Assembly: GCA_030066455.1 (NCBI GenBank)
Contig: JASJBQ010000153.1
Coordinates: forward strand, 1 to 11,988
Direction: 5' to 3'
DNA: 11,988 nt
From: Desulfobacterales bacterium
GTDB taxonomy: Bacteria; Desulfobacterota; Desulfobacteria; Desulfobacterales; UBA5852
Shown: one piece after another, positions 1-7,843 of the stretch
How the letters are laid out: every line of letters begins with the position of its first letter
How positions within the stretch are numbered: the stretch's first letter is position 1
Notes under the pieces: generated by a model
Database searches by the model: none
Seen by the model: the letters and a program-made list of their open reading frames with translations, nothing else
Told to the model about the DNA's origin: nothing
Translations under genes and position numbers: made by a program

Positions 1-1335
1 TGCGAAGACGACTGCCGCCGGAAGTACGCCGAAGAGTCGGTGGCCATCAACTATATCAAGCGTTTTGTGGCCGATTACGAGATGCAGAGCGGCACGCGCA
101 TCCAACCCTACAAGGCCCCCGACACCGGACGCAAGGTCGCCGTGGTGGGCGGTGGGGTCGAGGGGCTTTCCGCCGCGTTTTTTGCCGCGCGGCTGGGTCA
201 CGCTCCGGTGGTCTACGAGGCGGCGGATCGCCTGGGCGGTCTGCTGCGAAGTGCCATTTCCCGCTACCGCTTGTCTCACGACGTGTTGGACTGGGATATC
301 GAGGGCATTCTCGAAATGGGGGTGGAAGCCCGCATGAACCAGGCCCTGGGAAGCGATTTTGGCATTGCCGACCTGCTGGATGAAGACTACGAGGCTGTTT
401 TTCTGGCCTCGGGTGGATGGGACAGCCGGTTGGCACGCAACGCGGCCGATGCCGTCGACGAGTTCATTCCCGGCACCTACCTCCTGATCGATTTCATCCG
501 GGCCGGACGTAAACAGGATGCGCGCATCAAGGTCGGTCGCAACGTCGTCATCGCCGGCGGGGACAACCTGGCGGCCGAGGCGGCAGAACTGGCCGCCGCC
601 GGGGGTGCCGCCGCCATTACCGTCCTGCTGCGTGAAGACCTCGAAAACGCCCGCCTGGACCAGGGGGCCGTCGAACGGCTTGAAAAAGTCAAGGCCACGG
701 TTGTCTACGGTGCCGGTGTCTCCGCGCTGGCCGGCCAGGGCAGCGGTCTTCAGACCGTGACCTACACGGACCTGCAAAGCGGTGAGTTGACGGAGGTTCC
801 GGCTGCAAGCCTCGTCCTGGCCGCCGGCCGCTATCCGGAACTGATTTTCACCCGCGTGCGCGTGGAAGCGGCGGAGGACGACGTCGAGCCGTCCGGTACC
901 GATGGCATCGCCTGGCGTGCCACCCAGCCCTATAAACAGCCGGAATTTGCCAGCGAGGTCGGTTTTTTCGCCAAGGGCGACGTCATAACGGACTTTAGCG
1001 GGGCCATCAAGGCCATCGCCGGCGGGCGCCGTGCGGCGGCCTCCATGCACCAGTTGATGTACGGCATCCCCATCGATGTGCCTTCTAAAGCGGTCAACTC
1101 GGATTGTGTCATCCAGAATGTCGATGCGGTGGATGAAGTCCAGAGTGAGCCGCGCCGGATCATGCCCATGGCCACGCCACGGGAACTCGATCAAACCGGT
1201 CAACTCGAACTGGGATTCGATGAAGCTGCCGCGCGCAAGGAAGCCGCCCGTTGCCTCCAGTGCGGTCTGATCTGCTACGAACACACGCTGGCGGCGGGTG
1301 CGGCCGACATCGACGCGGCCAAGCGGATCGCCTGA
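1..1335 (+). CDS. GltD-like FAD-dependent NAD(P)H oxidoreductase with Fe-S motifs, 5' partial
   Basis: The reading frame is open from the first base, so the true start lies upstream and at least 444 residues are present. The visible N-terminus carries CEDDCRR (C1, C5), which resembles the end of the N-terminal Fe-S motif of glutamate-synthase small-subunit-like proteins. A Rossmann FAD-binding motif, VVGGGVEG, sits near residues 48-55 and is followed by an acidic/LGG segment. A second nucleotide-binding region near 183-195 reads AGGDNLAAEAAE, a divergent form of the usual GGGNxAxDxA of NAD(P)H sites. FFAKGD (about 322-327) with GAIKAIAGGRRAA is the typical FAD-closing C-terminal motif. The tail has C418-x2-C421-x3-C425. 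The family moves electrons between NAD(P)H, flavin and Fe-S partners. Only 14 bases separate it from the RseC-like gene, so they are probably cotranscribed. An Rnf-linked role is inference. Confidence 0.85.
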   Translation, partial: CEDDCRRKYAEESVAINYIKRFVADYEMQSGTRIQPYKAPDTGRKVAVVGGGVEGLSAAFFAARLGHAPVVYEAADRLGGLLRSAISRYRLSHDVLDWDIEGILEMGVEARMNQALGSDFGIADLLDEDYEAVFLASGGWDSRLARNAADAVDEFIPGTYLLIDFIRAGRKQDARIKVGRNVVIAGGDNLAAEAAELAAAGGAAAITVLLREDLENARLDQGAVERLEKVKATVVYGAGVSALAGQGSGLQTVTYTDLQSGELTEVPAASLVLAAGRYPELIFTRVRVEAAEDDVEPSGTDGIAWRATQPYKQPEFASEVGFFAKGDVITDFSGAIKAIAGGRRAAASMHQLMYGIPIDVPSKAVNSDCVIQNVDAVDEVQSEPRRIMPMATPRELDQTGQLELGFDEAAARKEAARCLQCGLICYEHTLAAGAADIDAAKRIA

Positions 1336-1349
1336 AAAACGATTCAACC

Positions 1350-1814
1350 ATGGCAACTGAAAAAGCAATCGTCACCAAAACCGGCCTGGGTACGGCCTGG
1401 GTCAAAACCATGCAATCCGAAGCCTGTGAAGGCTGTTCGTCCTGCGGTACCTGCAATGCGCAGCGGCCGGATAGCGAGGTGGAAGTCATCAACGAGGTGG
1501 GCGCCAAGGTGGGTGATCGCATCCTGATCGATTTCAAGACCTCGGCTTTTCTCAAAGTCACCTTCATGCTCTACATCTTCCCCATCATCTGCCTGACCCT
1601 GGGCGCCATGCTGGGGCTTAAGTTTGCTGAAGCATACGGCTACGATCCGTCGGTCTGCTCAGCTCTGCTGGGGTTTGCGGCCTTCTTTGTTTCGGTCTTC
1701 GTCATTCGTGCGGCCGGTCAACGGATGGCCACTCAAAAGAGCTACCGTCCCCAGATCACCAAAATACTGCCGCCTGTTTCCAGCTTCCCTCCCCCCAGTC
1801 AATGTGGAATTTGA
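1350..1814 (+). CDS. RseC/MucC-family (SoxR-reducing system type) membrane protein
   Basis: A 154-residue protein starting at ATG 1350. The frame is open further upstream, but that part overlaps the preceding gene. The N-terminal cytoplasmic part has a tight cysteine cluster C26-x2-C29-x2-C32-x2-C35, then a basic/acidic beta-rich stretch (VEVINEVGAKVGDRILID). Two hydrophobic segments follow at about residues 70-94 and 101-122. This architecture of N-terminal Cys cluster plus paired membrane helices matches RseC/MucC proteins. In E. coli, RseC is linked to SoxR reduction together with the Rsx/Rnf complex. In anaerobes the gene commonly sits with rnf genes, which fits the redox gene immediately upstream. 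No strong ribosome-binding site is seen, so translational coupling is possible. The last residues (SSFPPPSQCGI) are not a family motif I recognise. Confidence 0.8.
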   Translation: MATEKAIVTKTGLGTAWVKTMQSEACEGCSSCGTCNAQRPDSEVEVINEVGAKVGDRILIDFKTSAFLKVTFMLYIFPIICLTLGAMLGLKFAEAYGYDPSVCSALLGFAAFFVSVFVIRAAGQRMATQKSYRPQITKILPPVSSFPPPSQCGI

Positions 1815-1835
1815 AGCCGATTGGCGCATGGCGGT

Positions 1836-1887
1836 AAACCCTTCACGGGGAATCGGGCAAGGCGGGCACGCCTCCTCACGGGGTTTT
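1836..1887 (+). terminator. Possible terminator hairpin after the RseC-like gene
   Basis: AAACCC at 1836-1841 can pair with GGGTTT at 1881-1886. The enclosed segment contains a compact hairpin AGGCG-GGCA-CGCCT at 1860-1873. Four T residues follow at 1884-1887. It lies just downstream of the stop at 1812-1814. The T-tract is short and the outer stem is long-range, so this is only a candidate. Confidence 0.3.
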
Positions 1888-1929
1888 CACCGCTGGCCGT
1901 CTGCGCGGCGCAATGCGCGCAAGACCACC

Positions 1930-1958
1930 TTGACAAGCATCATCCCCAATTTTAGGTT
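1930..1958 (+). promoter_or_regulatory. Candidate promoter of the ABC transporter operon
   Basis: A perfect -35 hexamer TTGACA lies at 1930-1935. Seventeen bases further on is a weak -10 candidate TAGGTT (1953-1958, 3 of 6 matches) in a locally AT-rich stretch. It is about 90 bases before the first permease start. The surrounding 1815-2050 gap holds no convincing gene. The -35 is striking but the -10 is poor. Confidence 0.25.
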
Positions 1959-2050
1959 CATCAGAATTTTTAACCATCAACGGGATTGCCGTGTGAACGC
2001 TAAGACGATCATATGCACCATGTGTATCCGGGGCACAGCCAGAAGACGCC

Positions 2051-2866
2051 ATGCCAGCTAAAAGCGCATGGCGTTTCGGGTGGCAGCGCATCTATCGATC
2101 ACCCCTCGGCGATATCTTACAATTCGCCCTGCTCTTACTGGCGTTGATTTGGTTCTTCGCCCGCAGCACGGAAAACCTCGGATATGATTGGCAGTGGGGG
2201 CGCATTCCCGCATTCATTGTCAACATCGATGCGGACGGTTTGAACTGGGGACCCTTGATGGTTGGCCTGATGGTAACGTTCAAGCTATCCGGCATTAGTC
2301 TGGTGCTGGCCTTCCTCATTGGTCTCACCACGGCTTTGTTGCGCCTGTCCAATGCGTTCATCGCCCGTGCGATCGCCCAGGTCTATCTGGAGACGATTCG
2401 CAATACGCCGCTGCTCATTCAGCTTTTTTTCATTTACTTCGTCGTCGGGCCGGTGATCGGCCTGGGGCGTTTTCCTTCGGCGGTTCTGGCCCTGAGCCTC
2501 TTTGAAGGTGCGTATGCCTCCGAAATTTTCCGCGCCGGGATCTTGTCCATCAACCGAGGGCAGCGGGAGGCCTCATACTCTCTGGGATTGTCCGCCGGGG
2601 ACATGTACCGTTTCGTCATCCTGCCCCAGGCGATCCGGCGGATATTGCCGCCCTTGACCAGTCAGGCGGTTTCCCTCATCAAGGACAGTGCCCTGGTCAG
2701 CACCATCGCGATCTACGATCTGACCATGCAGGCCCAGACGCTGATCGCGGAAACATTCCTGACCTTTGAACTGTGGTTTACGGTGGGCGGCATGTACTTG
2801 GCCGTCACCACGACGTTGTCTCTGTTGGTGTATTATCTGGAGAACCGTTTCCGGGTCGTTACCTGA
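2051..2866 (+). CDS. Polar amino acid ABC transporter permease (HisMQ family), first subunit
   Basis: A 271-residue inner-membrane protein with several hydrophobic helices (first at about 22-37, then 72-95 and onwards). A cytoplasmic EAA loop begins at E173 (EASYSLG, G179) and ends in ILPQ (P192), the coupling motif that contacts the ATPase. The '[17 protein letters not shown]' segment is the classic signature of HisM/HisQ/GlnP-type permeases. It begins the four-gene set permease-ATPase-binding protein-permease. A second permease at 4713-5594 shares the N-terminal 'Y-x-W-x-W-G-x-x-P' motif, so the pore is probably a heterodimer. The ATG start at 2051 has only a weak AGAAG-like ribosome site. 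The substrate is a polar amino acid or related solute and cannot be specified. Confidence 0.9.
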   Translation: MPAKSAWRFGWQRIYRSPLGDILQFALLLLALIWFFARSTENLGYDWQWGRIPAFIVNIDADGLNWGPLMVGLMVTFKLSGISLVLAFLIGLTTALLRLSNAFIARAIAQVYLETIRNTPLLIQLFFIYFVVGPVIGLGRFPSAVLALSLFEGAYASEIFRAGILSINRGQREASYSLGLSAGDMYRFVILPQAIRRILPPLTSQAVSLIKDSALVSTIAIYDLTMQAQTLIAETFLTFELWFTVGGMYLAVTTTLSLLVYYLENRFRVVT

Positions 2867-2930
2867 CGGCCATTCCCTGAGCGCCGGCAGCGGCGGTTTG
2901 TTGCCAATCGGGACGGCCGGCCACAATGCC

Positions 2931-2936
2931 AGGAGG
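2931..2936 (+). promoter_or_regulatory. Ribosome-binding site deciding the GTG start of the ATPase
   Basis: A perfect AGGAGG sits six bases upstream of GTG 2943. It fixes this non-ATG codon as the start instead of a codon upstream in the same frame. Confidence 0.8.
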
Positions 2937-2942
2937 ATTGCG

Positions 2943-3695
2943 GTGACAACCGAAGCTGACGCTGATCCCATCATCCGGGTCGACAAGGTCAACAAGACCT
3001 TTCCCAACGGCGTCAGAGCCCTGGTGGATTTCTCCGGGCAGGTTCACCGGGGTGAAGTCGTCGTGGTCATCGGTCCTTCGGGGGCCGGCAAATCAACCTT
3101 TTTACGCTGCCTGAACGGGTTGGAGGCAATTGACAGCGGCGCCATCGTCATCGACGGCATTCCCCTGGATGACAAGAAGCAAAACCGTTTGGAGATTCGC
3201 AAGGAAGTGGGCATGGTTTTCCAGCAGTTCAATCTGTTCCCCCACATGCGTGTGCTGGACAATGTGAATCTCGCTCAAATCAGGGTGCGCCGCAAATCGA
3301 AGGCCGAAGCCACGGCAACTTCGATGGGCCTCCTGAAAAAGGTCGGTATCGCGGAAAAGGCGTCGGCCTATCCCAACCAGCTTTCCGGCGGCCAGCAGCA
3401 GCGCGTGGCGATTGCGCGCGCGCTGGCCATGATGCCCAAGGTCATGCTCTTCGACGAGGCCACCAGTGCCCTGGACCCGGAGATGATTGGCGAGGTCCTA
3501 GAAGTCATGAAGAACCTTGCCCGGGAGGGTATGACGATGGTGTGCGTTACCCATGAGATGGGATTTGCCCGCGAAGTGAGCGACCGGGTGATCTTTATGG
3601 AGAAGGGCGCTATCGTGGAAATGGGGGCGGCGGGGCACTTCTTTGAAAATCCGACAAAGGAAAGAACCCGGCTGTTTCTCAGCCAAATCCTTTAA
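2943..3695 (+). CDS. Polar amino acid ABC transporter ATP-binding protein (HisP/GlnQ type)
   Basis: A 250-residue cytoplasmic ATPase that powers the importer. I chose the GTG at 2943 because a perfect AGGAGG (2931-2936) lies six bases before it. An upstream extension of the frame would overlap the first permease. Motifs from this start are Walker [10 protein letters not shown] (44-52), Q-loop FQQFNLFPH (Q94/Q95), ABC signature LSGGQQQR (147-154), Walker B VMLFDE (167-172), D-loop SALD (175-178) and H-loop H204 in VTHEM. The full length and motif spacing match the HisP/GlnQ class, and the protein looks fully functional. It follows the first permease after 76 bases and precedes the binding protein, so it belongs to the same operon. 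Confidence 0.93.
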   Translation: MTTEADADPIIRVDKVNKTFPNGVRALVDFSGQVHRGEVVVVIGPSGAGKSTFLRCLNGLEAIDSGAIVIDGIPLDDKKQNRLEIRKEVGMVFQQFNLFPHMRVLDNVNLAQIRVRRKSKAEATATSMGLLKKVGIAEKASAYPNQLSGGQQQRVAIARALAMMPKVMLFDEATSALDPEMIGEVLEVMKNLAREGMTMVCVTHEMGFAREVSDRVIFMEKGAIVEMGAAGHFFENPTKERTRLFLSQIL

Positions 3696-3788
3696 AATCG
3701 ATGGTATGCGTTTTAGATGGCCCCCGAAGGTCGGTGTCGTGCGCCTTCCGATGTCAACCGCAAGCTATGAATGGAAGAGGAGAAAACG

Positions 3789-4619
3789 ATGAAGACAAAA
3801 TATGGGCTTACCCTAATGTTGGCCATCGTCCTGACCGCGACCCTGGCGGTCCCCGCCCCGGGAGGCGAATTACAGAAAAAGCTCGTGCAGGAAAGTACGG
3901 TCGCGCAGGCGGTCAAACGCGGTTCACTCAAGGTGGGGCTGGATATATTCGTGCCCTGGGCCATGAAGGATAAGAAAGGCAACCTGGTGGGTTTCGAGGT
4001 GGACGTGGCCCGCGAACTGGCCAAGGATATGGGACTTGAAGTGGAACTCGTGCCCACCAAATGGGACGGCATCATCCCTGCACTGTTAACCGGCAAATTC
4101 GACGTGATCATCGGGGGAATGGGCATCACGCCCAAGCGGGCCCTGCAGGTGAATTTTACCGTCCCCTACGAGTATTCGGGGATGGGCATCGTGGCGCACA
4201 AGACCAAGGCGCCCGGCTATGCATCGCTGGCGGATTTCAATCAGCCTGAAGTGGAGATCGCCGTCAAACTGGGCACGACGGCCGAGGCGGCGGCCAAGAA
4301 AATGATGCCCCGGGCCAAGCTGCGTCGCTTCCAGGACGAGGCCCAGGCTTACCAGGAACTGCGCAACGGCAACGTGCATGCCGTCGTGGGCAGCGCGCCC
4401 CGGCCCGCTTTTGAAGCGGCCGCCTACCCGCAAACGCTCTACCTGCCCCTGGAAGGCACGTTTACGAAGGAGCCCATCGGTTTTGCGGTCCGTAAAGGCG
4501 ACCCGGATACCCTGGCCTTTTTCAACAGTTGGATCAATTTGAAATGGGAAACCGGCTGGCTCAAGGAGCGCTACAACTATTGGTTCCGTACCAAAGATTG
4601 GGAGTCGTTGGTCAAGTAG
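3789..4619 (+). CDS. Periplasmic amino acid-binding protein of ABC transporter (SBP family 3)
   Basis: A 276-residue secreted protein. ATG 3789 is preferred over the in-frame ATG 3771 because GAGGAG lies just before it and the Sec signal peptide then begins MKTKYG with a hydrophobic core (about 6-22). Cleavage is likely near AVPA. There is no lipobox cysteine. The family-3 fold is shown by VGLDIFVPWAMKD, GFEVDVARELA, IGGMGITPKRAL and GTTAE (162-166). R117 in TPKR corresponds to the arginine that holds the ligand carboxylate in HisJ-type proteins. The segment 198-205 (AVVGSAPR) lacks the acidic residue usually near here that grips the ligand amino group, so the ligand may be atypical. It captures the solute for the flanking permeases. 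Confidence 0.9.
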   Translation: MKTKYGLTLMLAIVLTATLAVPAPGGELQKKLVQESTVAQAVKRGSLKVGLDIFVPWAMKDKKGNLVGFEVDVARELAKDMGLEVELVPTKWDGIIPALLTGKFDVIIGGMGITPKRALQVNFTVPYEYSGMGIVAHKTKAPGYASLADFNQPEVEIAVKLGTTAEAAAKKMMPRAKLRRFQDEAQAYQELRNGNVHAVVGSAPRPAFEAAAYPQTLYLPLEGTFTKEPIGFAVRKGDPDTLAFFNSWINLKWETGWLKERYNYWFRTKDWESLVK

Positions 4620-4712
4620 ACGCCTTCCCGGCGGGTTGATCAGGGATCCAATGGCGGCAAGAGATCGCGGGTGCCGGCCGCCGTATGGCTGATACCTCGA
4701 TCCAGTTATCCC

Positions 4713-5594
4713 ATGCATAGAAGACGCAAGATAACCCCCCTCGACGGGTTTGTATCGTTGCTGCTGCTGGGGCTGGTCGGCTACGTGTCCTATCGGCTGA
4801 CCACGCAGCTCAACTACAAATGGAACTGGGGCATTCTGCCGCAGTATTTCCTCTATTTCGATGAGGATTCCGGCCGATGGGTGGTCAATATCCTCCTCGA
4901 AGGGCTGGCGACAACCCTCCGTCTGAGTGTGTGGGCCACCTTGCTGGCCGCCCTCTTCGGCGCGGTCACCGGTCTGATGCGGATCAGCTCGCGGCTGTTC
5001 TGGCGGCTCGTTGGCGGCAGCTACGTGGAGTTGATCCGCAACATGCCGCCGCTGGTGCTGGTCTTTATTTTCTATTTCTTCGTCAGCGCTCAGATCATGC
5101 CGCTTCTCGGCGTTGAAGCCTTCGTCCGTTCGCGCCCGGACGGCGTCAAGGACGTCCTCGCGCTTCTGTTTGCATCCCCCCAACGCTTCACGGCCTTCGT
5201 TTCCGGCGTGATCACCGTGGCGGTCTTCCAGGGGGCCTACATCACCGAAATCGTGAGGGCCGGCATTCAGTCCATCGAAAGGGGCCAGTGGGAGGCCAGC
5301 TATGCCCTGGGATTGAGCTGGGGGCAGCAGATGCGCTGGGTCATCCTCCCCCAGGCCGTCAAGCGCGTCCTGCCGCCGTTGGCCAACGAGTTCATCAACA
5401 CCATCAAGTATTCCGCCATCGTGTCGGTGATCTCCATTCAGGAGCTCACTTTTCAGGGCATGCAGATCATGGCCTCCACCTATGTCACCATCGAGGTCTG
5501 GATCACCATCACCGCCATCTATATGATCGTCTGCTTCAGTTTGTCGATGGGCGTTCGCAAGCTCGAAGCCTACCTTGCCCGCTACGGGGAGTAG
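4713..5594 (+). CDS. Polar amino acid ABC transporter permease (HisMQ family), second subunit
   Basis: A 293-residue inner-membrane protein from ATG 4713, which gives a basic N-terminus (MHRRRK) directly before the first helix. An in-frame GTG at 4671 would add 14 residues, and neither start has a clear ribosome site. The motif LNYKWNWGILPQY near the N-terminus parallels the first permease. 'ELIRNMPPLVLVFIFYF' is the family signature. The EAA loop starts at E194 (EASYALG, G200) and ends in ILPQ (P213). It is longer than the first permease because of an insert after the third helix (about residues 130-155, GVEAFVRSRPDGVKD). It lies 93 bases after the binding protein and completes the operon. 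It pairs with the 2051-2866 product as the translocation pore. Confidence 0.9.
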   Translation: MHRRRKITPLDGFVSLLLLGLVGYVSYRLTTQLNYKWNWGILPQYFLYFDEDSGRWVVNILLEGLATTLRLSVWATLLAALFGAVTGLMRISSRLFWRLVGGSYVELIRNMPPLVLVFIFYFFVSAQIMPLLGVEAFVRSRPDGVKDVLALLFASPQRFTAFVSGVITVAVFQGAYITEIVRAGIQSIERGQWEASYALGLSWGQQMRWVILPQAVKRVLPPLANEFINTIKYSAIVSVISIQELTFQGMQIMASTYVTIEVWITITAIYMIVCFSLSMGVRKLEAYLARYGE

Positions 5595-5751
5595 GCGATC
5601 CCTTCTTCGGTTTTTTAACCGCGCGAAATCGCTCGGTGGCGTTCCATCATTGCCGGTGTCCAAGACGGGTTCGATTGAATGGGCCAGGACAGGCGCCTGG
5701 CGTGCGTGACCGGGAAATAATGAAGATGCGGCGGTGTTTTTCCCTCTGGCC

Positions 5752-5785
5752 GCGGGATGAGCGCTGCTATACGCTCTCATCCCGC
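5752..5785. terminator. Strong hairpin between convergent genes, possible bidirectional terminator
   Basis: GCGGGATGAG (5752-5761) pairs perfectly with CTCATCCCGC (5776-5785). Two further C-G pairs are possible inside, with a two-base bulge. It lies between the end of the transporter operon (5594) and the converging gene ending at 5790. No T-run follows on either strand, so it is not a textbook intrinsic terminator. It may instead block or stabilise 3' ends. A weaker palindrome CAGGCGCCTG lies at 5690-5699 and CGGTT-TTTT-AACCG at 5608-5621. Confidence 0.4.
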
Positions 5786-5789
5786 CGAT

Positions 5790-6425
5790 TTACGCTTGGC
5801 GACGGAATTTGGTTGCCAGCCATTTGAGGGGCACAAACATGGAGACTTTCACCTGGTAGTCCCGGTAGGCGGGCCCAAAGGCCGCCACCAGTTTGCGTTC
5901 TTCCAGATGGGTGCCGACAATGACGTAGACGGTCAAGACGGTGTTGACGGTGATGGCGGCGGGATCCAGGTCGCGGGCCCAAAGCAGGAGGAAAACGGCG
6001 GTGTACCATGGGTGGCGCACGAGGCCTAAGATGCCTGCGGTGTTCAGTTCGCAGTCCCCTCCGATACCCCTGCAGGCATCGGTCTTCCGGATTTGGGTCA
6101 ACCCCAGAAATTCCTTGAAGTCATAGTGCCAAGCGCCGGCGGCGATCAGTGCGAGGCCGGTGGCGATCAGCAGGGCCTGCAGCCCGCGCAGCGGGCCGTC
6201 CCAGGAAAACAGCGACGGCGCCTTGAGCGACATGGTGTACCCAACGATCGGTATGAGGGTGAGGATTGAAAAGCTATTGAAGCACAGGCGGTGAAATCGG
6301 TGGCCGTCGGGGAAACGGTCACGAATGCGGCGCATGACAGCCGGCGATATGAGCAGGCTGTGCACCGCGCCGTAGGCACTCCAGACGAGGGCCAGCAGAA
6401 AATATTCAGACCAATGGGCATCCAT
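5790..6425 (-). CDS. Isoprenylcysteine carboxyl methyltransferase / NnrU-like membrane protein
   Basis: A 211-residue multi-pass membrane protein with hydrophobic stretches at about 8-26, 50-66, 80-98 and 155-172. The C-terminal half has the ICMT/phospholipid-methyltransferase signature. R137-H138-P139 (LVRHPWYTAVFLLLW) is followed about 37 residues later by E175-E176-R177-K178-L and FGPAYRDYQ, which in the family form the S-adenosylmethionine/acceptor site. The acceptor in bacterial members is mostly unknown. The ATG at 6425 is preceded by TTTAGG, a weak ribosome site. It lies 143 bases downstream of the flavoprotein gene on the same strand, so cotranscription is possible but not shown. Confidence 0.8.
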   Translation of the reverse strand: MDAHWSEYFLLALVWSAYGAVHSLLISPAVMRRIRDRFPDGHRFHRLCFNSFSILTLIPIVGYTMSLKAPSLFSWDGPLRGLQALLIATGLALIAAGAWHYDFKEFLGLTQIRKTDACRGIGGDCELNTAGILGLVRHPWYTAVFLLLWARDLDPAAITVNTVLTVYVIVGTHLEERKLVAAFGPAYRDYQVKVSMFVPLKWLATKFRRQA

Positions 6426-6568
6426 CCTAAACCACCGGAAGCATCGCGTTCATCCACTAGCTTCAGCAGAATTTATCGATCCCGTCAACCTTGCTGCCGG
6501 CCATGGGGTCATTACCCGCCCTTTGCTGCCAGAGCATCAGGCCCCGGGCCCTACGGCAGTCGCCGCCT

Positions 6569-7843
6569 TTAGTTGGGGCCGCGCCCGTGCAATTGCAGGT
6601 AGCTTGCCACGCTGTCGGCGGCCCGCCGTCCCGAAACCATGGCCCACTGGATGCCCGGCAGGCTGCCGTGCTCACCACAAACAAAAATGCCGGGGGCCGC
6701 CATCGTTTGCGGGTGGGTGGGGTCGGGTGTCGGCGGTGATTGATCCGGCAGGGCGTGGGCAATGCGATAGGTGCGCAGATGTTCCCACGTTTGTGCCTGC
6801 GCGCCAAACCATTCACAGAGCTGTGTCCGGATCTGCCGCATGAGATCGGCCTCTGATTGGTCCGGGATGCCGAGAACGACGGCAGCCGCCAATGATCGGC
6901 CCTCGGGGGCATAGTCGGCGGAAACCGCACTCGGAAAGACAAGGTTGTTGATCGGCCCCCGGCCCTCACCATTCAGCACGAGGTACGGCGGGTGCCAGCG
7001 TTCGCGCCGGCAGGCGAAATAGACACAGGTTTCTCCGATGGATCGCGTACCCGGCTTGCGGCCGAGGAGATGTTCGGCTTGCGGTGCTTCGGTGGCCACG
7101 ACGACCGCCGACGCCGGCAGCCGCGTGCCGTCGTCCAGGCGGACGCCGTCGGCGTCAACGGCGCCTACGCGAACGCCGCTGTGAATGTCGTCTTCGGGCA
7201 GGCCTTGGGCCAGTTGTCCGGGAATTTGCGCCATGCCGCCGGCCGGCAGGGCGGCTTCCCCGGTGGCAAACATGCGCAGCACGTAGGCCAGCACACGACT
7301 GGAGGCCCGAATCTGGGGATCCAGGCAAACCCCTCCGAAAAAAGGCACGAAAAAGCGCTGGATCATGGTTTCGGAAAACCCTTCGGCCTGCAGCATGGCC
7401 ATCGAGGTTCGTTCGGGGCGCTCGAAAATGCTCGCCAGGCTCCCGCCGGCGACCCGGCGGGCCAGTCTCAAAAGACGCAGCCGGTCGCCCAGCGTTCCGA
7501 TGGGGGCCGTCAGGGTTGTGAGCGCACGTCCCGGGCGTCGCCGGGGGTCCGCGATCGTATGAAAGCGACCCTTGATACGTATCATGGCGCCCGGGGCGAA
7601 ATAGCGCAGGTCGAGGCGTGCGTAGTCAAGCACCCGCTGCGCTTCGGGGTAAGCGGTTTGGAGCACCTGAAACCCCCGGTCGAGCAGGAATCCGTCCAGT
7701 TGGTCTGTTTTGATGCGGCCGCCGATGCGGCTTGAAGCCTCCAGCACCTGGACGGCATAGCCTTTGGCTATCAACCGTCGTGCACAACTAAGGCCTGCAA
7801 TGCCGCCACCGACAATGGCCACGCGCTTTTCGTTGGTTTTCAT
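6569..7843 (-). CDS. FAD-dependent amine oxidase/desaturase-type oxidoreductase
   Basis: A 424-residue flavoprotein from ATG 7843. The frame is open for 93 more codons upstream, but the FAD-binding fold starts immediately after MKTNEKR, so the longer start is unlikely. The N-terminus has VAIVGGGIAGLSCA (G12, G14, G17), then E35 in VLEAS for the FAD ribose and R39-x-GGR, the dinucleotide-binding motif of the amine-oxidase superfamily (protoporphyrinogen oxidase, phytoene desaturase, monoamine oxidase). 'GFLLDRGFQVLQ' and 'LPAGGMAQIP' are also typical. The C-terminus GIFVCGEHGSLPGIQWAMVSGRRAA closes the FAD site. The substrate is unknown, and no haem or carotenoid genes are nearby. The next gene on this strand is a membrane methyltransferase-like protein, which might hint at lipid or quinone chemistry (speculative). 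Confidence 0.85.
   Translation of the reverse strand: MKTNEKRVAIVGGGIAGLSCARRLIAKGYAVQVLEASSRIGGRIKTDQLDGFLLDRGFQVLQTAYPEAQRVLDYARLDLRYFAPGAMIRIKGRFHTIADPRRRPGRALTTLTAPIGTLGDRLRLLRLARRVAGGSLASIFERPERTSMAMLQAEGFSETMIQRFFVPFFGGVCLDPQIRASSRVLAYVLRMFATGEAALPAGGMAQIPGQLAQGLPEDDIHSGVRVGAVDADGVRLDDGTRLPASAVVVATEAPQAEHLLGRKPGTRSIGETCVYFACRRERWHPPYLVLNGEGRGPINNLVFPSAVSADYAPEGRSLAAAVVLGIPDQSEADLMRQIRTQLCEWFGAQAQTWEHLRTYRIAHALPDQSPPTPDPTHPQTMAAPGIFVCGEHGSLPGIQWAMVSGRRAADSVASYLQLHGRGPN

Noticed and set aside
4086..5780. A 564-codon open frame on the - strand opposite the binding protein and second permease
   Set aside because: Its composition is low-complexity and rich in D, G, H, Q and R, as expected for the reverse of a GC-rich membrane protein gene. 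It has no family motif, and the + strand genes here are clear.
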